NCBI RefSeq assembly: GCF_003996985.1
Contig: NZ_RJJX01000007.1
Location: 92,670-156,669 of the forward strand
Origin: Ancylomarina longa
Lineage (GTDB): Bacteria; Bacteroidota; Bacteroidia; Bacteroidales; Marinifilaceae
Reading direction: 5' to 3'
DNA: 64,000 bases
In this document: positions 26,563 through 34,756 of the stretch, piece after piece
How positions within the stretch are numbered: position 1 is the stretch's first letter
Layout: each line of letters begins with the position of its first letter
Position numbers and translations under genes: made by a program
Notes under the pieces: generated by a model
What the model was told of the DNA's origin: nothing
Database searches by the model: none
Seen by the model: the letters and a program-made list of their open reading frames with translations, nothing else

Positions 26563-27930
26563 CTATTTTCCCTTAATATTCTTCTTTTCAAATCGTTCTT
26601 TTCCCCAAGTCTTTTCGGATATATCAAAAGATTCCTGTGGCGAAATTAATTCTTCTTTCACGAGCATTTTTTGCAGAAAAACACATTGTGTCATCTTCGC
26701 CTTACCCTGAACAATATCTTCCGCCAAAGCCTGACAGCGAGGTGCTCCACATGCTCCACAATCGATTCCTGGAAGCACTCTCATTATACGATTTATTTTT
26801 TTCATTTTACCCATCGCCACCATCATATCTGTATCAAGGCTGACAATGGATCGGGGCTCAATATTTTTTATCGAGATATTATCCAATAAATAGGAACGGT
26901 ACTTTTCAATTTCCCTTTCCTTTAAAATTTCTGGTCTATTTTTATGGTGATAAGCTGCACGCTTTCGAAGTCGCTCAATAGCTAAGAATCTATTCTCTGT
27001 AGCCAATACACCTCCGGCACAGGAATGATCACAAGCTCTCAATTCCAGAAAATCAACATCTGAGATTACCTCGTTTTCCAGTTTCTCCAGAACTTCTATC
27101 ACATTGTGAATTTCATCAATAGCCAAACACCGACCGGAATACTGAGAAGCTTCCCCATTCGTAAGTGTCCAACCTATCATCCTCCTTGAAAGATGTCGTT
27201 TCAAAGGTACTTCCTTCGCTTTTTCTTTATTTTGTTTAATGCTCAACAGAACTTTATTATAGATAAAATCCATGTTAATAACGCCATCAATCAGCATTTC
27301 TTCTGTTCCAACAGGACTCTTTACCGCAGCAATCTTGGCAGCACAAGGAGTAACATAGAATATTCCAATTTCCTCGCGTTGGAAACCCTCATCCATCAAT
27401 TTTTTACGATAGAATAAAGCAGAAATATCAATAACCGGTTTTAAATGTATGATATGGTCAACAAGTGCAGGGAATTTAACCTGTATCAAACGAACTATTG
27501 CTGGACAAAAACTAGATATAAAGGGGCGATTTTGGTAATTCTTGTGCATGTAATTTTTGGTGACATCTGTTAAGATATCTGCTGTTTCATCTACCTCGTA
27601 CACATGAGTAAATCCCAGCTCTTTAATTACAGCATAGATTTGCTCCTCTTTTATTTCATCAGGAAATTGACCTAGTAAAACTGTTGGAAGTAAAGCTACT
27701 CTCTGTTTGTAATTGAATATTTTAGTGAAATCATCCTGTTCTACAAATATGGCATTTACCGGACATGCTTTCAAACATTCCCCACAGTCCACACAGGCAT
27801 TCTTATTGATATTGGCAATTCCATTTTTCACACGAATAGCAGAAGTAGGACACACATTCATACAATGTGTACAACCAATACACACCTCTTCTACGACTTT
27901 TAATGCATGATAAAAATGAATCTTCTCCAT
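26563..27930 (-). CDS. putative sensory [FeFe]-hydrogenase homologue (HydS-like)
   Basis: 455-residue protein: two ferredoxin [4Fe-4S] sites (CIGCTHCMNVCP, CVDCGECLKACP; residues 17-57), an H-cluster domain and a C-terminal [4Fe-4S] site (C391, C394, C399, C416). The four H-cluster ligands are kept: C142 in SSFCPA, C196 in VTPCAAK, C300 and C304 in RACDHSCAGG. But the proton-relay cysteine is Phe141, and the methionines next to the second and third motifs are Thr194 and Arg298. Such changes mark low-turnover sensory hydrogenases (HydS of Thermotoga and Thermoanaerobacter). It lacks a PAS domain, fitting group D rather than group C. Its neighbours are anti-sigma-like ATPases, DRTGG and PHP proteins. 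Confidence 0.88.
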   Translation of the reverse strand: MEKIHFYHALKVVEEVCIGCTHCMNVCPTSAIRVKNGIANINKNACVDCGECLKACPVNAIFVEQDDFTKIFNYKQRVALLPTVLLGQFPDEIKEEQIYAVIKELGFTHVYEVDETADILTDVTKNYMHKNYQNRPFISSFCPAIVRLIQVKFPALVDHIIHLKPVIDISALFYRKKLMDEGFQREEIGIFYVTPCAAKIAAVKSPVGTEEMLIDGVINMDFIYNKVLLSIKQNKEKAKEVPLKRHLSRRMIGWTLTNGEASQYSGRCLAIDEIHNVIEVLEKLENEVISDVDFLELRACDHSCAGGVLATENRFLAIERLRKRAAYHHKNRPEILKEREIEKYRSYLLDNISIKNIEPRSIVSLDTDMMVAMGKMKKINRIMRVLPGIDCGACGAPRCQALAEDIVQGKAKMTQCVFLQKMLVKEELISPQESFDISEKTWGKERFEKKNIKGK

Positions 27931-27936
27931 CTTAGA

Positions 27937-28350
27937 CTATTTCAAATAGTTAACAATTTCAACTATTGTACCTACATTCACTTTACTCGATATATTTAAT
28001 TGATCTGAGTTCTTTTTAATATTCGGAAGTCCCATTCCAGCACCAAATCCCATTTCCCGAACCTTCGGCGTTGCAGTAGAATATCCTTCTTGCATTGCCT
28101 GATCAATATCCGGAATTCCCGGTCCCTTATCCTGTATTGTAACGCTCACTTTATCCGGAATTATTTCTACATTCATTTCCCCCTCGTAAGCATGTGCAAC
28201 TACATTTACCTCTGCCTCGTAAAGAGAAACAACCGTCCTTTTAATTATTTTAGGATCAACATTCAATTGTTTCAATATCTTTTTCACCTCGCTGGAAGCT
28301 GTTCCCGCTTTAGAAAAATTCCCCCCTTCTATTTCAAATCTAAACTCCAT
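27937..28350 (-). CDS. anti-sigma-factor-type ATP-binding protein (RsbT/RsbW-like)
   Basis: 137-residue GHKL ATPase of the anti-sigma regulatory factor class. N-box VVSLYEAEVNVVAHAY, G1 IQDKGPGIPDIDQAMQ, G2 REMGFGAGMGLPNIKKN are all visible, and nothing else is attached. It resembles the RsbT/SpoIIAB serine kinases that bind and phosphorylate STAS-domain partners; no STAS protein is encoded nearby. It is 1 base from the DRTGG-like gene and 6 bases from the HydS-like gene, so it is a strong candidate output partner of the sensory hydrogenase (inference). Confidence 0.87.
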   Translation of the reverse strand: MEFRFEIEGGNFSKAGTASSEVKKILKQLNVDPKIIKRTVVSLYEAEVNVVAHAYEGEMNVEIIPDKVSVTIQDKGPGIPDIDQAMQEGYSTATPKVREMGFGAGMGLPNIKKNSDQLNISSKVNVGTIVEIVNYLK

Positions 28351-28351
28351 A

Positions 28352-28705
28352 TTAATATACTGGTTTTAAACCCAATTCATTTAGAGCTGCACAAGCACGA
28401 AACATCGAATATCCACACTCCAATAAAGCAATACCATGTTCACAAGCCAATTCTTGCATTTCTTTCGATGCTTTTTTATCCCTCACGAATATAATGTGCG
28501 ATATATCCAACATCTCGGAAGTTCTGATAGTTTGCAAATTATTCATCCCTGTGATTAAAAGAAGATTTTCCGTATCAATTGTAAGAACATCACTCATTAA
28601 ATCGGAAGCAAATCCAAATTCTAACTTGCGATCTAAATCACATTTACCGCAAACTATTCGTGCATTAAGTTTATTAACTATATCTGCTACCTTAACCATA
28701 CCCAT
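28352..28705 (-). CDS. DRTGG-like domain protein (first copy), first gene of the hydrogenase operon
   Basis: 117-residue protein: VKVADIVNKLNARIVCGKCDLDRKLEFGFASDLMSDVL at the N-terminus, then an alternating strand/helix pattern (LLLITGMNNLQTIRT, HIIFVRDKKAS, IALLECGYSMFRACAAL). It is paralogous to the 113-residue protein at 26218. It is the promoter-proximal gene of the ten-gene operon that ends at 20349. The ATG at 28699 is an alternative start. Exact ligand unknown. Confidence 0.75.
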   Translation of the reverse strand: MGMVKVADIVNKLNARIVCGKCDLDRKLEFGFASDLMSDVLTIDTENLLLITGMNNLQTIRTSEMLDISHIIFVRDKKASKEMQELACEHGIALLECGYSMFRACAALNELGLKPVY

Positions 28706-29006
28706 GAGTGAAATTATGTTTCTTTTTTATTTTTTTTAACGGCACTAAGATAGGTAATTGGAAATTATTAAGGAATGATAGATAAAGGAATAGCGTGATT
28801 TTTAAAGAATAAATAATTAATCTAAATAATATTGTACCCTCTAAGAATTCTAAATAAAAATAGCTATTATTTCTGCTGTCAATTATTCAAATGAAAAGCA
28901 ATTATTTTTTATTCCTGGATTCAAAAAGTAAAAGTAAATTTTTACTTATATTCGTTTATTCAGAATACATACAACCCTCTTGATTAGAGGATTTTTTCTT
29001 TATTAG
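28706..29006. other. divergent promoter region of the hydrogenase operon
   Basis: About 300 AT-rich bases between the hydrogenase operon (-) and the UspA-like gene (+). I see no open reading frame, strong hairpin, or clear FNR/CRP-like dyad. A short dyad AGTAAATTTTTACTT lies near 28933-28947. Confidence 0.35.
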
Positions 29007-29822
29007 ATGACAATAAAAAAGCAACATATACTTGTTATAATACAAGATTTAAAGTCCTTAAATGTGGCAATTAAACATGCTTTTAAATTAGCAGGTATTT
29101 TTAAATGCGAAGTAGCCTTCACTTTTTTTCAAAATCATGAAGAACAGCAATTAGACGAGAATACCATTGAATTAATTAAAAATGCTAACCCCAGTGATAT
29201 ATCGTATCAAATAGTTAGGACGGATACACCAAAACGGGGACTTAACAACCTTATACAACAATTAGAAGCAATCTTTATTCTAACTCAATTCCCTGTTCAT
29301 AGAATCGATCGCTCCTACAAGCTCAATCCAATTTTTAAATGGTTATTTGATGCCAAAATTCCTACAATTCTACTAAGCAGAAATACCAAATTAGAATGTA
29401 ATTACAAGAACATTATTATCCCTGTAAATTACCGTAAGGAATGTAAGGAAAAAATGATATGGGCTAGTTATTTTGGACGTTTTAATCAAGCGGTACTCCA
29501 TCTAATTGCAGCAAGTGAACAATCGGAAGATTTAAGTAGAAAAATAAAGGCGACCCTACTCTTTACGAAGAAGATGTTTGAGCAATTTAAATTCGATTAT
29601 AAGATCATCAAGAGTCAATCCAATAGTTTTTCACTGGAAAAAGAAGCCTATGAATTATCTTCCAGATTGGATTCTGACCTGATGGTACTGATGTTAAATC
29701 ATCAGGAAGGATGGTTTAGCACCCATTTCGGACCACAGAAGTTGAAAAAATATTTATGCCAAAAGGAAAGTCCAATCCTGTTTATTAATCCCTTAAAGGA
29801 TTACTTTTTACCCTGTAGTTAA
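29007..29822 (+). CDS. universal stress protein-like (UspA fold) protein
   Basis: 271-residue protein with the tandem alpha/beta pattern of double UspA proteins. The first half (KQHILVIIQDLKSLNVAIKHAFKLAGIFKC) has the N-terminal Usp strand; the second half restarts with YKNIIIPVNYRKECKEKMIWAS and ends with SPILFINP. The ATP-binding GxxG-x9-GS/T motif of UspA is not evident, so nucleotide binding is doubtful. It is divergent from the hydrogenase operon and has a terminator shared with the peptidase gene. Confidence 0.7.
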   Translation: MTIKKQHILVIIQDLKSLNVAIKHAFKLAGIFKCEVAFTFFQNHEEQQLDENTIELIKNANPSDISYQIVRTDTPKRGLNNLIQQLEAIFILTQFPVHRIDRSYKLNPIFKWLFDAKIPTILLSRNTKLECNYKNIIIPVNYRKECKEKMIWASYFGRFNQAVLHLIAASEQSEDLSRKIKATLLFTKKMFEQFKFDYKIIKSQSNSFSLEKEAYELSSRLDSDLMVLMLNHQEGWFSTHFGPQKLKKYLCQKESPILFINPLKDYFLPCS

Positions 29823-29887
29823 TAGAACACATCCCTTACAGTTTATTGGGAAATTTCACTTTATAGCATCTCTAAAATAGGCATAAC

Positions 29888-29927
29888 AAAAAAAGGAATT
29901 ACCTAATACGGCAATTCCTTTTTTTTA
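29888..29927. terminator. bidirectional terminator
   Basis: A 12-bp stem AAAAAAGGAATT / AATTCCTTTTTT with a twelve-base loop lies between the convergent UspA-like gene (+) and the S46 peptidase gene (-); T runs occur on both strands. Confidence 0.9.
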
Positions 29928-29946
29928 TCTCATTAATAATAGAGCG

Positions 29947-32130
29947 TTATTTCACTAAATTCATTTCATCAAGCAAGTATCCTGCTCCGGCAAATTTGTC
30001 GATAATGAACAATGCATAACGAATATCCAAAGTTACATTTCTGCAAATATCAGGATCGTACATTAAATCCGACATTACGCCCTCCCATGCACGGTCGAAA
30101 TTCAATCCGATTAATTCTCCGTTGGCATTAAGCACCGGACTACCTGAATTTCCACCGGTAGTGTGATTTGTTGCAATAAAACAAACAGGCATCTCTCCCT
30201 TTTCATTTGCATATTGTCCGAAATCTTTCTTCGCATATAAATCTCTCAGTTTTTGCGGAACATCGTAATCAAATATCTCCGGATTATCTTTTTCCATGAT
30301 ACCTTCCAGGGTAGTATAGTAGTCGTAATTGACAGCATCGCGAGCTTTAAAGCCTGCCACCTTACCATAGTGAACCCTTAAAGTAGAGTTAGCATCCGGA
30401 TAAAAAACCTTATCCTTTTGCATCTGCATCAAACCAGCCATATACGAACGCTGTAATTTTTTAATCTCAGTATTTATTTTCTTATAAGATGGATAAATTT
30501 CTGAGTCGTAAAAGAAATTAATATTTCTTGCTAGAACAAAAATGGGATCTTTCGCCAATCTTTTGCCTGATGACAATTTATAATTATTGAGCAGCTGTTC
30601 TATTTTAGCTTGATTGGCAAACACCGATTTGCTTAATGCTTTTTCTGCATAAGCTTCGAAATCACCTTTATACTTCTCTTTAATAGCTAATATTTCCTTC
30701 GGAATATATTTTGCATCCAGATTAGCGCTATACATTTTTAGCATGGCAGCCAATAGCTTTTTATCGGTAGGCAAATTATAATTCTTAAAGAAAGTGGCAG
30801 TCGATTTCTTTAAGGTTTTAATCTCCTCATCGAAATTAGCCGTATCCTTTTTCGTGAAATCCACTAACTTCTTAAACTTATAGGCAAAACCAACAGTTTC
30901 CGATCCTCTGATTCCCGCTTCGATTGCATAATCGCGTGCAAGACTCACCGGACTAAGTTCCGCATACAAAGATTTCATTTTACCTAGAATACCTGCGTAC
31001 TTTGCTTTCAATTCTTCTGAAGAATTTGCCCATGTCTCGAAATTTTTCTCCTGCGCGATTTTCTTTGCTATAGCATTTAAACGATGTAAGCCTTTGATTT
31101 CTCCTTGCCATCTCTTCCAGGAATTAGCAACACCAGCATATTTTGCTGAATATTGAATACGAACCAATGGAGAAACATCCATATCTGCACGCATCAAATC
31201 CAATTTCTTGGTTCTGATCTTAATTTTGTGCGGATTATCCACTTCCGTCATCATTTTAAGTGCATCCGAAGTAAGATATTCAGTAGTTGTCCCAGGATAT
31301 CCAAATACCATGGTGAAATCACCATCATGTACTCCTTTTAGTGATATTTTAAATGATTTTTTAGGTTTCAATGGAACATTATCCTTAGCGTAAACTGCAG
31401 GTTTATTGTCCTTATTGGCATAAATACGAAACATAGAAAAATCACCGGTATGGCGAGGCCACATCCAGTTATCGGTATCGCCACCAAATTTTCCGATTGC
31501 GGATGGTGGAGCTCCTACCAAACGCACATCCTTATAAATCTCATAAACAGATAAGAAGTACTGATTGCCATTAAAATATGCTTTTACGCTGGCACGGTAA
31601 TCCGTACCCTTTTCGGCATCTTTCTGGATAGCTTTAATATGCTTCTTTATAATTTTTTGACGATCCATCTCCTTGGTAGCATCTGTGATACTATCCAAAA
31701 CCTGAGCGGTAACATCTTCCATGCGAATTAAGAAGGAAGCTGTAATCCCTTCGTTTACTAGTTCCTGCTCGCGGCTCATGGCCCAAAATCCATCCTTCAA
31801 ATAGTCGTGTTCCAAGCTGGAATGAAACTGAATGGCACCATATCCACAATGATGGTTGGTGATCAGCAAGCCTTCGTCAGAAATTAATTCGGCAGTGCAG
31901 AAGTGATGAAAAGGTCTTCCTTCCCTTCCCAAACCAACAACGGCATCTTTCAAACAAGCCTGATTGATACTATAAATATCGTCAGCAGTAAGTTTAAAAC
32001 CTTCTTTCTGCATTTGCTCGATATTATACTTTTTCAGCAGCATCGGAATCCACATTCCTTCGTCTGCTTTTACTTGTGTTCCTATCAGCAATAAAAATGC
32101 GATAAGAAACAAACTCAATTTTTTAATCAT
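29947..32130 (-). CDS. S46 family dipeptidyl-peptidase, DPP11-like
   Basis: 727-residue periplasmic serine peptidase removing dipeptides from peptide N-termini. A signal peptide ends near VKADEG (residue 23); the mature start GMWIPMLLKKYN is typical of S46. The catalytic His lies in TNHHCGYGAIQ, the catalytic Ser is S662 in GGNSGSPV. Arg680 in LNFDRAWEG lies 18 residues after the serine, the same spacing as Ser655/Arg673 in Porphyromonas DPP11, whose arginine selects Asp/Glu at P1; DPP7 has glycine there. This supports acidic-residue specificity. It feeds dipeptides to amino-acid fermentation (inference). Confidence 0.92.
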   Translation of the reverse strand: MIKKLSLFLIAFLLLIGTQVKADEGMWIPMLLKKYNIEQMQKEGFKLTADDIYSINQACLKDAVVGLGREGRPFHHFCTAELISDEGLLITNHHCGYGAIQFHSSLEHDYLKDGFWAMSREQELVNEGITASFLIRMEDVTAQVLDSITDATKEMDRQKIIKKHIKAIQKDAEKGTDYRASVKAYFNGNQYFLSVYEIYKDVRLVGAPPSAIGKFGGDTDNWMWPRHTGDFSMFRIYANKDNKPAVYAKDNVPLKPKKSFKISLKGVHDGDFTMVFGYPGTTTEYLTSDALKMMTEVDNPHKIKIRTKKLDLMRADMDVSPLVRIQYSAKYAGVANSWKRWQGEIKGLHRLNAIAKKIAQEKNFETWANSSEELKAKYAGILGKMKSLYAELSPVSLARDYAIEAGIRGSETVGFAYKFKKLVDFTKKDTANFDEEIKTLKKSTATFFKNYNLPTDKKLLAAMLKMYSANLDAKYIPKEILAIKEKYKGDFEAYAEKALSKSVFANQAKIEQLLNNYKLSSGKRLAKDPIFVLARNINFFYDSEIYPSYKKINTEIKKLQRSYMAGLMQMQKDKVFYPDANSTLRVHYGKVAGFKARDAVNYDYYTTLEGIMEKDNPEIFDYDVPQKLRDLYAKKDFGQYANEKGEMPVCFIATNHTTGGNSGSPVLNANGELIGLNFDRAWEGVMSDLMYDPDICRNVTLDIRYALFIIDKFAGAGYLLDEMNLVK

Positions 32131-32183
32131 GGTTAAGGTATTTTATTACTATTTGTTGTTACTTATTAATGACGAAATTTAAA

Positions 32184-32544
32184 TTACGAATTACGAGATT
32201 TTATAGATTTCCAGATACTTCCTATTATTTTTTAAAGTTCATTCGCATCACTTAAAAGACTATGACTTTCCTCTTCGGAAAGATAATCAGTGCCAGTTAA
32301 TAAACGAATCCAATAATGTGTTTCTCTAGCTTCTTTATAAGAAATTGTTAGTTTGGCAAAAAAATCCTTCTCCCTTTGTCCACCAATAGCCTCTTCAATA
32401 TTAGCACCAATTGAAGTTCCGGATCGCAATAATTGTTTCCTTAAAAACAAATTCCTTTTTCTCTTCCCGTAAATATCTACAAAGTTTCACTATTCGGATA
32501 GCAAAAGCATAACTCTTTTGTTGTACTGCATTTTCGGTTTTCAT
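32184..32544 (-). pseudogene. broken four-helix-bundle (S23/IVP) protein gene
   Basis: The minus strand starts at ATG 32544 with MKTENAVQQKSYAFAIRIVK and LCRYLREEKKEF, then the frame is lost in a T run (GTTTTTAAGG; removing one T restores VLRKQLLRSGTSIGANIEEA). The downstream part continues to DANEL, where a TAA at 32232-32234 interrupts a frame that would otherwise run KIIGSIWKSIK to a stop at 32184. Corrected, the protein would be about 119 residues, the normal length for the family. Two independent lesions argue for a real pseudogene. Confidence 0.85.
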
Positions 32545-32570
32545 CGTAGTTCGTAATTTAATATTCGTAA

Positions 32571-33149
32571 TTAGAATATTGATAACTCTTGATAAAGCCT
32601 CTGAATAGGGAGTCCGACAACATTAAAATACGATCCTTCAATACCATCGATTCCTATAAACCCAATCCATTCCTGAATCCCATAGGCTCCGGCTTTATCG
32701 TATGGTTGATAATTCTCGATATAATAATTGATTTCCTCATCGGATAAGTCCTTGAAGTGAACCTGTGTTGTAGTTGCAAAACTTACTTTCTTCGTCTTAC
32801 TTAAAATGCAAACTCCGCTAATTACCTGATGCGAGCGATTGGATAATGCTTTCAACATTTTAATTGCTTCGGCCCGACCGGCAGGTTTCCCCAGAATCCA
32901 ATCATCAATACAAACAATAGTATCGGCAGTGATTACTATTTCCTTTTCGCCTAATTCGGCTTCGAAAGCAGCTGCTTTCAATTCGGACAGGTAAATAGGT
33001 ATCTGATCTGCCTCCAGATCTTTGGGATAAATTTCGTCAACCTCCTTTGTCTTGATTGTAAAGTTTAAACCCAATTCCTTAAGCATTTGATGCCTGCGAG
33101 GAGATTGGGAAGCAAGTATTAATTGATAATCTTTTAGATTATTCAACAT
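32571..33149 (-). CDS. maf: Maf family nucleoside triphosphate pyrophosphatase
   Basis: 192-residue Maf/YhdE-type pyrophosphatase that hydrolyses non-canonical or modified nucleoside triphosphates (dTTP/UTP-type). The N-terminal SQSPRRHQMLKELGL is the family signature; EIVITADTIV with the catalytic Asp, GKPAGRAEAIKMLKALSNRSHQV and the YDKAGAYGIQ segment are all present. It follows the UbiA gene by 3 bases, in the operon 36051-32571. Length is typical. Confidence 0.93.
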   Translation of the reverse strand: MLNNLKDYQLILASQSPRRHQMLKELGLNFTIKTKEVDEIYPKDLEADQIPIYLSELKAAAFEAELGEKEIVITADTIVCIDDWILGKPAGRAEAIKMLKALSNRSHQVISGVCILSKTKKVSFATTTQVHFKDLSDEEINYYIENYQPYDKAGAYGIQEWIGFIGIDGIEGSYFNVVGLPIQRLYQELSIF

Positions 33150-33152
33150 ATT

Positions 33153-34112
33153 CTAAAAATTTGAATGATGGATAATGTAATTCACTACAAAAGCATATGC
33201 GATTCCGGATAAGATCACCATACGCAATAGCACAATTCCTGTTTTAAATTTATTTCCCTCCTTATATTTATACACCCTATAGGCCAAAAACAGAAGCGGC
33301 AAAATTATTAGCAAGCTAAAATACCATGGTGTAATCTTATCCAATGGAGCATTGAGGAACTGATCCCAAACACCAAATACCGAAGAGCACAAAAATAGTA
33401 GGAGTGCTATAATAACGACTTTGGCCCATTTCATTCCAATAACTACCGGTAAACTCTTTCTGTTTATTTCCCGATCTCCTTTTGTAGAAACCAGATCTCT
33501 TACAAATTGAGAAATTAGTACGCCAAAGAAGGAAAAATAGGAAAAAGCCCCAACCCAATAAAGCAAGTAATTAAAATTGGTTTTAGATGCTATTAAAACT
33601 TCCGCATAGGTTTTATTAAGCGGTGGTATTTCGTAAATCACTACCAGAAAAGGAACTGCTGCTGCTAACAGGGAGATTAAAAAGCTGCCTAATAAAAAGT
33701 AATATTTGTAGGAAGTAGAATAAAACCAAAACAATCCGCCAGCCATAAAAAAGAGAAAAACGAATTTCCAGTGTCCTACTTTATACGATATATAACCACC
33801 CAAAACAATAGAAGTAAATGCAAATAGCTGATGCAGAATCATGGCAACTCTCCGTTTTATTTTTCTGCCAACAATCACATCCTTTTGGTTGATTCTATCT
33901 GCTTTAGTGTCGAAGTAATCGTTAATAATATACCCCGCTGCTGCCATACAAACCGTTGCCAATACCAGTAATGCAAAGTCAATATCAGCAAACTGCAATT
34001 TTATGCTATTGATTCCCAAAATAGGCTGAATAATAAAATATCGCATCACATATTGCGTCATAGCGATAATCATCAAGTTTGGAAATCGAATTAATTTCAG
34101 ATAATTGTTCAT
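33153..34112 (-). CDS. UbiA-family prenyltransferase
   Basis: 319-residue integral membrane prenyltransferase with about nine helices. The first Asp-rich motif NDYFDTKADRIN (near residue 66) and the second Asp motif in QFVRDLVSTKGDREINRKSLPV bind Mg-diphosphate. The closest family label is geranylgeranylglycerol-phosphate geranylgeranyltransferase-like UbiA proteins, which are widespread in Bacteroidota; the true acceptor is unknown. It sits between kdsC and maf in a conserved operon. Confidence 0.88.
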   Translation of the reverse strand: MNNYLKLIRFPNLMIIAMTQYVMRYFIIQPILGINSIKLQFADIDFALLVLATVCMAAAGYIINDYFDTKADRINQKDVIVGRKIKRRVAMILHQLFAFTSIVLGGYISYKVGHWKFVFLFFMAGGLFWFYSTSYKYYFLLGSFLISLLAAAVPFLVVIYEIPPLNKTYAEVLIASKTNFNYLLYWVGAFSYFSFFGVLISQFVRDLVSTKGDREINRKSLPVVIGMKWAKVVIIALLLFLCSSVFGVWDQFLNAPLDKITPWYFSLLIILPLLFLAYRVYKYKEGNKFKTGIVLLRMVILSGIAYAFVVNYIIHHSNF

Positions 34113-34160
34113 GCGTTCCGGGTATTAAAGTTGGGATGCGGATCTGTAATACAAATAGAA

Positions 34161-34688
34161 TTAAATACTTTGAATGTTGGTATCGCTTTCGTGCCATTTT
34201 TTATGAGCTCTTAATACCTGCTCCACCACATCTCTTACACAGCCAAAACCACCTTTCTTATCGGATATATAATTAGAGATAGCCTTGATCTGCTCTACTG
34301 CATTGGCAGGACAAGTAGGCACTCCCACTCGTTTCATCACCTCAAAGTCAGGCAAGTCGTCGCCCATATACATGATGTGGTCGGGGTTCAAATCGTGCTT
34401 TGTAATGAAATCTTCAAAGTCCTTCATCTTATTTTTAGAGGCCATATAAATATCCTTCACACCCAAGCCTCGGTATCTTTTCTCTACCGCATCGGAAAAA
34501 CCGCCTGTAATAATCGCCACAGGATATCCTTTTTTTACCGCATATTGTAAGGCGTAACCATCTTTGGTATTTGCGGTACGCAACATTTCTCCATTGGCAT
34601 CAATGATGATGCACTCATTAGACAAAACACCATCCACATCGAAAATGAAAGCCGAAACTTTCATCAAATCTTCTTTAAAAAAAGCCAT
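34161..34688 (-). CDS. kdsC: 3-deoxy-D-manno-octulosonate 8-phosphate phosphatase (KdsC-like)
   Basis: 175-residue HAD superfamily subclass IIIA phosphatase of KDO/lipopolysaccharide synthesis. The motifs are FDVDGVLSNE (motif I, both Asp), AIITGGFSDAVEKR (motif II), and YMGDDLPDFEVMKRVG (motif III), with the small KdsC cap-less tetramer length. It lies between the DUF2520 gene and the UbiA gene. Related phosphatases act on other sugar phosphates, but KdsC fits best. Confidence 0.9.
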   Translation of the reverse strand: MAFFKEDLMKVSAFIFDVDGVLSNECIIIDANGEMLRTANTKDGYALQYAVKKGYPVAIITGGFSDAVEKRYRGLGVKDIYMASKNKMKDFEDFITKHDLNPDHIMYMGDDLPDFEVMKRVGVPTCPANAVEQIKAISNYISDKKGGFGCVRDVVEQVLRAHKKWHESDTNIQSI

Positions 34689-34756
34689 TCAATTTATATA
34701 TAAGTAGTTTCTAATCTTTATTAAGTATCTATTAAATGGAATAACTGCAAGTCTGT

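Noticed and set aside
28706-29006. FNR/CRP-type operator upstream of the hydrogenase operon
   Set aside because: I found no TTGAT/TGTGA-like dyad with proper spacing; only weak AT-rich dyads.
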